Shown piece by piece: positions 50,866 through 61,133 of a stretch of 64,000 nt of DNA. Under the pieces are notes generated by a model that saw nothing but the letters and a program-made list of their open reading frames with translations, was not told the origin of the DNA and ran no database searches. Every line of letters begins with the position of its first letter. Position 1 is the stretch's first letter. The DNA comes from Crambe crambe (taxonomy: Eukaryota; Porifera; Demospongiae; Poecilosclerida; Crambeidae), in the NCBI GenBank assembly GCA_963924555.1, contig OZ004584.1, positions 6,943,001-7,007,000 of the forward strand. Direction: 5' to 3'. The position numbers and the translations under genes are program-made.

Positions 50866-51405
50866 CTTTCTTGTGATCAGCTCAGAAGAGAATGTAAACT
50901 AACTCAATCAACCAGCTCCATGGCCAAGAGATTAGCTACATCTAGATATTAGCCATACTGTATTGACAGTGAAATTAGTGGTCCCCTGCAGTCATGGACC
51001 CCCAGACTGTGCATGAGAATGCATAGCAGATTAGCACTGGAGTCATGTCATTGTGGGAATCTTCTTGCATATTAAATCTCTTAGGCCTAAGACAATCATT
51101 ATGACTATAGCTAGCTACCTATAGTGTGAAGAGCAATAATTATAAAAAGGTTTTAGAGACTGAAAAAAGTGATTATGAAAGGATGACATTAATGTGGACA
51201 CGTGCACCTACAATTCATGAATTTGAAATGTCCAGTCTTGCAATCTATTTCCTGCAGTAAAAAATGATCAATTGAAGTTATAGTGATACTGTTTTCAGGT
51301 GCTGGGAATTGGGGAAGAGGAAAAGCAAAAACTTACATATCAGGACACATTCTGTATCCTACCCATTAGCTAACTCCCACCGATTAAAGATTCTCACCAT
51401 GTGTG

Positions 51406-53504
51406 TTATTGTTGAACTCTCAATGCTCCCTCAAATGGAACCACATTTGAGTAAAATGTTGCAGGTCCAACTATTTCAACTCTCGGAGATAAAGGAGGAA
51501 TCTCAGCATAAACTGGCTATAATAATTATGTGGAAACATGAGAGACAAAGTTCTAAGAAGTTCAATTAGCTAATAGTCACCATCACCTCTACTTTACCAA
51601 CATCTTTAGTGACGGCATATGCACTGTTTTCTTGAATGTGTATTTCTGGGTCATTTTGTCTGTCTTTGGCAGTGGTTATCACTTCAGAAGATCTCTTAGG
51701 CTATTAAGGATAATGAATTCATCATGAAGTATGACGACACTTTATTAAGATATGCGCTTTTTTTCTGAAATAGACCTTATCAAAAAGGAAGATCAGTGAT
51801 TGTCACTCTGAGGTTACAATTTCAACGTTCTTCATCAATAGTATAGCCATACCTCTTCTCTTTGAGCATCCTTAAGCTTGATAACTGTGTATGCACTGTT
51901 TTCATGAGTTCGTATCTCAAGGTTTATTACTTCATCAGATGATTTCTGGCCATGATTTCTGCCTACATGTTATAGAATTAACGTGAGAGTGTTATAACAG
52001 AATCCTCATGATAGCTATTATGATAGCAACTATCAATTTATGGCAATCACTAACTGTCTAAGGAAGTATTATAATAGTTACCATTTTTCACATGATGTAA
52101 CCAATAGCAACAGCAAAATGTTGAGAGCAGTAGAATGATGCTCATCACTGCATGGAAAGGTAACAAATTAATAACAGTGAGCAACAAGATTATGTAATAA
52201 TATTTACCAACACCCACAGATACTGCAAGTACCACATTCAAATGCTCGAAAGAAGAAGAGTCTACACATGAGTGGTAAGTAAGTTGCAATAACTATCATA
52301 GCATCATAGCATAACAGCTGCTTACCAACTGTTGAAAAGATTTTTTGTGTTGTCATATTAGTTGGGTTACTTTCTCTTGGGAAGTACATTACAAAGATAA
52401 CATTAGATAAACTTCCATCATTAGTTTCCACATAAACAGTATAGTTGTTCACAGATGTATTGAAACATCTGCTACAGTTATTCTCATCACTGTTCAAAAT
52501 GAGGTACTGTAACTGATTCGATATAACTTGTGCTGGGCAGGTGCAGTGTATGATGTCATCATTGTAGTCAAAGTGAATAGTAAATTCTTGAAAGCATAAA
52601 GATGTTACCTGAATAATAACCATTATTAAAGACATCAATTATCACGATCACATACCAAAGATATATTCAGCTCCAATTCAGAATTAAACAGTTGTTGTAT
52701 TTCTCCCTCAAAAATGAATATTCCTATATTAATTTAGCAATCATAATACCAGCTAGAAGCTATTGTACGTAGGTACCCATTAGTTTCATTACCATCATAA
52801 AATTCTACATTCCTTGGATCACTAGGAGCCCCTCGACCTACTATATTCACTGCTGTGACTATGAACTGATAGTGAAGCATCAGTCCAGAGTTGTTGGTAG
52901 GTATTGTGTAGTGAGGAGTCACAATGGAGCATCGTCCAAGGTGGTGAAGTGGAGTCCTCTCTCCCTCAGATACATTGTACACCTCCACACAGAATGTCAT
53001 GTCTGGGTTAGTGTTAGGGATGTCCAGGGAGAAGGGAGGCTGCCAAGTTAGGGTGATGGAGGAACAGTTGCTGGAGACTCTCAGATCACTAACTCTTTCT
53101 AGGAATCCTGTATTGCACAATTAGCTATGTCGCATAAACTATATTAACTATAGCTACTTTCCTTGTATGCGAAGATTAAAGGGATTTCCATATAAATCAG
53201 TTGAGGTCATTCTACCAAATCTAACACACTGGACTAATGAATTATTACGTCCAGCACTGCAGTATAGATGAAGTACACTGTCTTCAGATCTGTCTATCAT
53301 ATCTCCATTCACTCCATCTTCTAAGGTGGCATTGTTGAGATGCCAATCAGTGAATATATGTATAGCAGAGTATGGTGATATACATTCGAACTCAGCTGTT
53401 TCATTTAGACCACATACCACCTTTGAGGTAACTTGTCCTGAAATGAATAATCCAAACTGCAACAGAGAAATAGAGGCAATGAAAACCACTCTACTTCTTG
53501 ACAT
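51406..53504 (-). CDS. R12: chimeric Ig-FN3 receptor, short tail
   Basis: Nine exons in one frame, about 485 residues: Ig 53504-53162, FN3 53107-52793, linker 52723-52656, second FN3-like 52608-52326, stalk 52261-52208, TM 52147-52082, tails 51962-51853, 51694-51587 and 51516-51406. The Ig exon (leader MSRSRVVFIASISLLQFGLF, NNSLVQCVRFG) is of the R4/R10 type. FN3 and everything downstream are of the R1/R13/R15 type, so an ectodomain swap has happened at the Ig-FN3 intron. The TM exon is nine bases shorter than in relatives (MSIILLLSTFCCCYWLHH) but in frame. The tail has SAYTVI, VYAEI and TFYSNV, with a different C-terminal end (EGALRVQQ). No lesions; probably active. Intron 1 begins GAAAGT. 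Confidence 0.83.
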
Positions 53505-53539
53505 AGCTAGCTATTTCTATAGATGCTGCAAATAGTGAT

Positions 53540-54353
53540 TATCTAGCTAAGCTATAGTTTGGACAACATTATGTGCATTGTTTACATCGTGAAATGAGCC
53601 CACCACACTATGAATTACATAGTTATGTAATGATAGCAGAGATGATTTTGGGAAATAGCTAATTGATAAGCATACACTGACGATGCCTCTGAGTAGCAGC
53701 TAATTGTCTGAATGATAATTATGAGTGTGAGAATTATTGATATTGAAATTTAATGACTTTAGTGTGACTGATTAACTTTATGATTACAGTGTGTTATGAT
53801 GAGAATATAAAATAAAAAAAGAAAGTAGAAACTACAATGTGTATTGGGCTGCAGGAGGTTACGAAGCTGAATTGGGAGTGACCACCAGTGTTTTTAGATG
53901 CTGTGTGTGTGTGTGTGTGTGTGGGGGGGGGGAGGGTGGGAAGGAAGAGAGTGTCAATAAAGAGAATGTCAATAAGTCAATAAAGAAACTCCTAAAATGT
54001 AAAAAACCATTAGCTATAGAGGAACCTCCAAAAAATGGACGGACTTGGGACCCAGCCTTTTGTTGATCCTTTGTAGAGAGGTTATCCTCTTTAGAGGTTA
54101 GTTCGTATAACAAGATTGTTTTTTATTGAGAAGTATATCCTTTTTTGGAGATTCCAATGTTCCCAGGCCTATTTTTTTGTGGGGAACAAGGCATATAATT
54201 GGGAGATATTGTTGTATTCTTGAAAGAGGACACTTCAGGAGATCTCAAAAGTGTTCAGCTATGGTGAGAGGCTACACTATCAAGGGTCATCACACTCCTT
54301 GTCCCCTTCTTTTACACCAACTTGTGTTAAAGATTCTCACCATGGTTGAGCCC
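53540..54353. other. 3' flank of R13, duplicate of R1 flank
   Basis: From about 53,626 this closely matches 2,296-3,033. It contains the short TG/poly-G compound repeat (53,902-53,932). No gene. Confidence 0.6.
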
Positions 54354-56552
54354 TCAATGCTTCCTCCTCTCTTCTCCCAGTGGAACCACATTGGAGTAAA
54401 ATGTTGCATCAGATGCAACTATTTCAACTCTTGGAGTTAAAGGAGGAATCTCAGCATAAACTGGCTATTGAAACATGAAAGAGAACAATAGATTCAATTA
54501 TTGTAGCTATGTAGCATTAATCTATCATCACCTCTACTTTACCAACATCTTTAGTAATGGCATATGCACTATTTTCCTGAGCGTGTATTTCTGGGTGATT
54601 TTGTCTATCTTGAGCAGTGGACACCATGTCAGATGATCTCTATGATGAATGATCAATCATCAGAAAGCATGACTACACTTGTATAATTCTAGCATTTGCA
54701 TACATCCTTTCACCATACCAATTGTGCACCAAAATGGCTGCCGTTGGGATGCATAGTAAACACTCAGATTAACTGTAGCTAACTATGATAGCCATTGGGG
54801 GCTAAATGGAAAGAAATTAAAATTTGCTCTCTGAGTTCATCGATTATAGCTAGCCAGCTCAGATACCTCTTCTCTTTGAGCATCCTTAAGCTTGATAACT
54901 GTGTATGCACTGTTTTCATGAGTTCGTATCTCAGGGTTTATTTCTTCATCAGATGATTTTTGGCCATGATTCCTGCCTGTGGGAGTGTTGTAACATAGCA
55001 TAAGTGGATTTGAAAATGCTAGCTGTCATATTGATCAAATATCTAAGCTGCAGTGATGTATGGACAAGTTATAAATACCTTTTTTCTTATGATGTAACCA
55101 ATAGCAACAGCAAAATGTTGATAGCAGTAGAATGAATGCTAATATGGACACCACTGAGTGGAATATATGATATATTAATGGTAACAATATCAGTGATACG
55201 ATTCTACATTTACCAATACCGACAGCAATTATTAAATTCAAATGTTCAAAAGAGGAGGAGTCTACAATAGAATATATATAAGTCCATGGTAGTTACGGTG
55301 AGTAGTTATCAGAGCTGCAGTTGCTTACTAATTATAGTTGAACTGTTTCTTTGTGTTGTCATATTAGTTGGGTTACTTTCACTTGGGAAGTACATCACAA
55401 GGATAACATTAGATAAACTTCCACCATCAGTTTCCACATAAACAGTATAGTTGTTCACAGATGCATTGAGACATCTGCTACAGTTATTCTCACTATTCAG
55501 AATGAAGTACTGCAACTGATTCAAACCAACTGAGCAGTTGCAATGAGTGCTATTGTCATGGTTAATGTGAACAGTTAATTCTTGGAAGCATACAGATGTC
55601 ACCTACAAGAGAATGAGTAGCTAGCATTAACCCTTTTGACTAAGTTTTTTAAATTTTAAACATACCAAAGATATATTCAGCTCCACTTCCAAATTAAATT
55701 GTATTTGACCCACACTAAGGAATACCCCTGAATAAAATTAATCATCACAGTAACAGTTAGTCACCTATACATACATATGTAGTGCCCATTAGTTTCATTA
55801 CCATCATAAAATTCTACATTCCTTGGATCACTAGGAGCCCCTCGACCTACTACATTCACTGCTGTGACAATGAACTGATAGTGAAGCATCAGTCCAGAGT
55901 TGTTGGTAGGTATTGTGTAGTGAGGAGTCACAATGGAGCATCGTCCAAGGTGGTGAAGTGGAGTCCTCTCTCCCTCCGATACATTGTACACTTCTACACA
56001 GAATGTCATGTCTGTGTCAGTGTTAGGGATGTCCAGGGAAAAGGGAGGCTGCCAAGTCAGAGTGATGGAGGAACAGTTGATGGAAGTATCCACTTCTCTC
56101 ACTTCAACAAGCAATCCTAAGATATTATTATAAAAATAAACATCAGTTACTAGCTATAATTATAACTTTCCTTGTATCTGAAGGTTATATACATCACCAA
56201 GAAGATGTTGACTGAAGTCAAAAAAGTTCACTCTTTCACACTGAATTCTGGAGTCATTATACATTTCTGAACAGTTTATATAAAGTACTCTATTTTCTGT
56301 CACAACTCCTTCCAAGGTATCTGAGGATGAATTGTTGATTTTCCATCGAATGACTAACCCACTTACTGGATCTGGATCTAAACTACAGTTGAGTACAATC
56401 ATTTCATATAGGCCACAAATAACTTGTGATCCTGCGATGATAATAAAAATAATTATGCTTGATGATTTCAGCTCACAGAAAATACCTTCAATTGCACCTA
56501 AATCGACTAGAAGAAGTAGCATAAAGGCATATCCACTCATTTTAAGTAGCAA
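54354..56552 (-). CDS. R13: Ig-FN3 receptor, short tail with ITIM/ITSM-like motifs
   Basis: Ten exons, about 476 residues: signal 56552-56486, Ig 56431-56171, FN3 56116-55802, linker 55727-55666, second FN3-like 55602-55329, stalk 55261-55214, TM 55153-55079, tails 54976-54867, 54639-54532 and 54464-54354. The leader (MSGYAFMLLLLVDLGAIEG) sits in its own exon ending GAAG|GTATTT, unlike R1, where leader and Ig share an exon. The start may be 56552 or the ATG four codons on. The Ig exon is distinct from all others (CGLYEMIVLNC, IRWKINN). FN3, TM (STFCCCYWLHH) and tail (SAYTVI, VYAEI, TFYSNV) are close to R1. No lesions. The Ig-FN3 intron begins GAAAGT (donor at 56,170). Confidence 0.84.
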
Positions 56553-56820
56553 TAAAAGTCATGCATCCACTCTATACCAGATATTTACCACATTATGGCT
56601 CTATTATATAAGCTAAGTACCTAGCTAGCTATAGTCGAGAGTTGAGATTATAATGTTTATATTCCTTTTATCATAGCTATGTATGATTACCAAATTGTTT
56701 TTTTTTTGGTTTGTTGTGTAACATACGTAATGTATGAAAGTATAACTATAGGTCATGAAATGGATGATTCTTTGACAATTAAGGTTTTGGCCCAATTCAG
56801 TAACTGTATAACTAATTAAG

Positions 56821-56988
56821 TATATGTGACAGTCGAGGGTAGAAATCAAACTTTATTCACGTTTTAGTCAAAGTTTACTTTTGTCATGACTGATGCTCTA
56901 CAATAAAAATTTCTGCTTTTCGAACTTTTTTTTTCAAAAGTAGAAAGCGTGAATAAAGTTTGATTTCTACCCTCGACTGTCACATATA
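56821..56988. repeat. MITE-like element with 41-base TIRs
   Basis: Ends TATATGTGACAGTCGAGGGT continuing through AATCAAACTTTATTCACG, with a perfect inverted copy at 56,948-56,988. No coding capacity. It lies between R13 and R14. Confidence 0.92.
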
Positions 56989-57020
56989 GTACTGTATTAT
57001 TGCTGGTGGTCAAATTGGTA

Positions 57021-57770
57021 AGTTCCCTGCCCCCCCCCCCCCCCCCCCCCCAACTTCAGATCATACATGCACTCTATACTGCCCCTTGACCTACTACATT
57101 CACTGCTATGAACTGATAGTGAAGCATCAGTCCAGAGTTGTTGGTACGTAGGTATTGTGTAGTGAGGAGTCACAATGGAGCATCGTCCAAGGTGGTGAAG
57201 TGGAGTCCTCTCTCCCTCAGATACGTTGTACACCTCCACACAGAATGTCATGTCTGGGTCATTGTTAGGAATGTCCAGGGAGAAGGGAGGCTGCCAAGTC
57301 AGAGTGATGGAAGAACAGTTGATGGATACACTCACTTCCCTCACTTGATCTAATAGCCCTGTTAGCAGCCAAGACAACAATAACAAATAAACAAGAACTA
57401 TACAACCACAACAACGGACAATAGCTATATAATACAGCTGCTTTCCTTGTATCTGAACATAGAAAGCATCACCAGGAACATTTGGTACACTTGGATCAGT
57501 AACATGAACTTCTTCACACTGAACTGTGGAGTTATCTAATTCTTCAGTACAGTTCAGAGAGAGAATTCGGGTGTCTCACATTCCAACAATTCCTTCATAA
57601 ATCTCATTATTGATTGTCCATGTTATGATGGTTCCTGTGAGTGGCATGAAGTCCAAGGTACATTCAAATTCAGCTCGTTGATGTAGGCCACAAATTATCA
57701 CTGATACACCCTGCACTGTTTCATCACTAAAAAGGACCAGAAGTATATATATAGCTCTAGTATATCTCAT
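57021..57770 (-). pseudogene. R14: truncated Ig + FN3 fragment
   Basis: Ig exon about 57,770-57,446 (leader MRYTRAIYILLVLFSDETVQ) carries an in-frame TGA after GIVGM near 57,576; the frame beyond it is otherwise open to IQG. FN3 starts at 57,358 and matches R15 until about 57,130, then breaks (TIPTYQQLWT) and ends in a poly-C tract at about 57,030-57,051. No further exons follow. Same leader subfamily as R6 and R11. Confidence 0.78.
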
Positions 57771-58283
57771 CCTCCTTGTGATCAGCACAGAAGAGCCCAG
57801 TATAACTCAATCAACCAACAATTAATTTGTGAAATTGGTGGATCACCTGACCAGATCATGCACATGTATAGCTGAGTCATGTTCCTATAGAAATCTTCTT
57901 GCATGAATACTAGCTAAATCTCTTTAGGAAGATAATCATCATGCATAATACATGCTATAAAATGATAGCTATGAGAAAGCTATAAAAACAAAGAATGAAA
58001 AGAAGAAAATCTGGGAATGAAAGTACCCACATTCATGAATTTGAAATATCAATGCAATCTTGCAATCAATTTCCTGCAGTATAAAGTCGTATTACGTAGA
58101 TCATGAAATAATTATATAGTGTTTTCAGGTGCTAAATATTTGGGGAGGAGAGATTGATCACAGTGTTACACATAATGCAAAAAAGAGAAAGAGAAAAAGA
58201 GGCCCATTAATAGCATGCCTCCCGGCCACCCCCTTCTTCAGCACCTATGTTAAAGATTCTCACCATGTGCTTTTGTTGAGCCC

Positions 58284-60759
58284 TCAATGCTCTTCTCCCA
58301 ATGGAACTACGTTTGAGTAAAATGTTGCATCAGGTCCAACTATTTCAACTCTCGGAGTTAAAGGAGGAATCTCAGCATAAAATGGCTATGTGGAAACATG
58401 AACATTCAAGGAAATTCATTTAGTTAATAGTCACCATCACCTCTACTTTATCATCTTTAGTGACAGCATATGCACTGTTTTCTTGAATATGTATTTCTGG
58501 GTCATTTTGTCCATCTCGGGTAGTGGTTATCACTTCAGAAGATGTCTGCATGAGGATAATGAATTCATCATGAAGTATGAATTAAGATATGGTGGTCACT
58601 ATTAGCTATAACTTTATTTCCTGAAATAGACCTTTGGATCAAAAATAAAGTAAGAAATTATAGTGATTGTCGCTTTGAGGCTCCAATTTCAATGTTCTTC
58701 ATCAATAGTTATAAACATGTACATGTACCTCTTCTCTTTGAGCATCCTTAAGCTTGTTAACTGCATACGCACTGTTTTCAAGAGTTTGTATCTCAGGGTT
58801 TATTACTTCATCAGATGATTTCTGGCCATGGTTCCTGCCTATATATATGTGATATATAGAATCATGAGAATGTTATACGTAGATACATATGAGAGAAACT
58901 ATAAATTTATGGCAATCACTAACCGTTACCACTTTTCACATGATGTAACCAATAGCAACAGCAAAATATTGATAACAGTAGAATGAATACAAGCATGCTC
59001 ATCACTGCATGGAAAGGTAGCAAATTAATAACAGTGAGCGACAAGATTTCACATAGTAATAATATTTACCAACACCCACAGATACTGCAATTACCACATT
59101 CAAATGCTCGAAAGAAGAAGAGTCTACACATGATTGGTAAGTATAAGTTGCTTTAACTGTCATAACATCATAGCACAACAGCTGCTTACCAACTGTTGAA
59201 AAGCTTTTTTGTGTTATCTTATTAGTTGGGTTGTTTTCACTTGGGAAGTACATCACAAGGATAACATTAGATAAAATTCCACCATCAGTTTCCACATAAA
59301 TAGTATAGTTGTTCACAGATGCATTGAAACATCTACTGCAGTTATCCTCATCACTATTCAGAATGAGGTACTGCAACTGATTCAAGTCAGTGGTTACTTG
59401 TGCTGGGCAGCTGCAATGTGTGTTATCATCATTGTCGTCAAAGTGAATAGTAAATTCTTGAAAGCATAAAGATGTTACCTGAAATATAATGAATACCATT
59501 TAAAATTACCATTAATTTTATCACGATCACATACCAAAGATATATTCAGCTCCAATTCAGAATTAAACAGTTGTTGTATTTCTCCCTCAAAAATGAATAT
59601 TCCTGAATTAATTCAGCAATCATAATACGTACCGGTTAGCAGCTATTGTAGGTACCCATTAGTTTCATTACCATCATAAAATGTTATATTCCTTGGATCA
59701 CTAGGAGCTCCTCGACCTACTACATTCACTGCTGTGACTATGAACTGATAGTGAAGCATCAGTCCAGAGTTGTTGGCAGGTATTGTGTAGTGAGGAGTCA
59801 CAATGGAGCATTGTCCAAGGTGGTGAAGTGGAGTCCTCTCTCCCTCAGATACATTGTACACCTCCACACAGAATGTCATGTCTGGGTCAGTGTTAGGGAG
59901 GTCCAGGGAGAAGGGAGGCTGCCAAGTCAGGGTGATGGAGGAACAGTTGATGGAAATATTCACTTCTCTCACTTTATCAAGTAGCCCTGCAGTATAATTT
60001 GGATCAGCTAACACATGCATCTCTGAGAGCTATATAGCTACGTAGTTAGCTTTCCTTGAATACGGACTGTAATTAGGTCACCATAAATGATTAAATTTGC
60101 TGTATCAAGTACCATACACTGAACTGTAACATTTTCATACTCTTCTGTACAGTTTATCTGAAATTCTTTTTTAAATGATATTTGCTCTCCAGTTATTCTT
60201 TGTGACAGTCCATAGAATTGAAGGTTGAATTAGAGATGACAAGTTCAAGTTGCAATGAAATTCAGCTATTCGATATAAACCACACACCACTTCTACATAA
60301 GCATAGCATATTTCATTCAGAGCTACTGTATCATCGCCAATACCTTTTCCTTCCCCTAGCTTAATAAGTACTAGCATAAAAGCAAAGAAGTATCTTCCTG
60401 CCATAACTATCGAAGCTCAAAGATAGATGTAGTTTAGAAAATAAAATGTGAATGATGTAACCAAAAATTAGCTATACACCTTGTATTTGGATGTGGTATA
60501 CATCTCCAAGAACATCTGGGTCACTTCGATTGAAGATATTTCGTTTCTTGCACAGAATTGTAGAGCCTTCAAATGTCTGAGTACAGTTCAGATTAAGCAT
60601 TTGATTTCCAATAGTTGTATCAACTCCTTCAATTTCAGATGCTGAGACATTGTTGATTGTCCATTCTATTGCATGTGGACCCAGTGGGATGAAGTCCAAG
60701 GTACAGTTTAATACAACTCGTTGATGCAGACCACAAATCACCAATGATGCTATCACCAT
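58284..60759 (-). CDS. R15: Ig-FN3 receptor, short tail, with decayed second Ig exon
   Basis: Exons: Ig1 60759-60480, signal exon 60404-60344, Ig2 60292-60055, FN3 59986-59672, linker 59602-59535, second FN3-like 59478-59190, stalk 59123-59070, TM 59004-58930, tails 58838-58729, 58545-58441 and 58385-58284. Ig2 has a deletion that shifts the frame (238 bases, stop soon after ILWTVTKNN), so the signal-exon route cannot give a receptor. Ig1 joined directly to FN3 is in phase 1, uses the GT donor at 60,479 and gives about 465 residues with no lesion. The tail has SAYTVI, FYAEI and TFYSNV. It starts 374 bases from the end of R16. The first ATG of the R2-type leader is ATT here, so the leader is short (MVIASLVICGL) and its secretion signal is doubtful. 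Confidence 0.76.
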
Positions 60760-61133
60760 AATAAGACCAGTAATTTTAGCTACATAGTAGCTAACTTCAA
60801 TAGGTAGCTACTTGAACTATAGCATACCTTTACTGATGTCAACCACATTATTAATCAACATTAAAATGATTGCCAATATGGTGCCAGTGCAGTCATCCAT
60901 TGATAATATTATCAGTAGCTAATGTATATACATCATGAAACTGTTTATACAGGTATATTATGGCTAGTTATGTATTTATCATGGTGAACTATAGTGTGCT
61001 ATATTTGGAGTTGCCACAACTGTTTGTATAAATACACAACTTGTCATCAAAACAAAATTTATTTTTATGTTAAAACTATTAATAATGTTCTAATAATTGA
61101 CACAACTGATAAGTGTCTTGGCTACGTAGCTAG

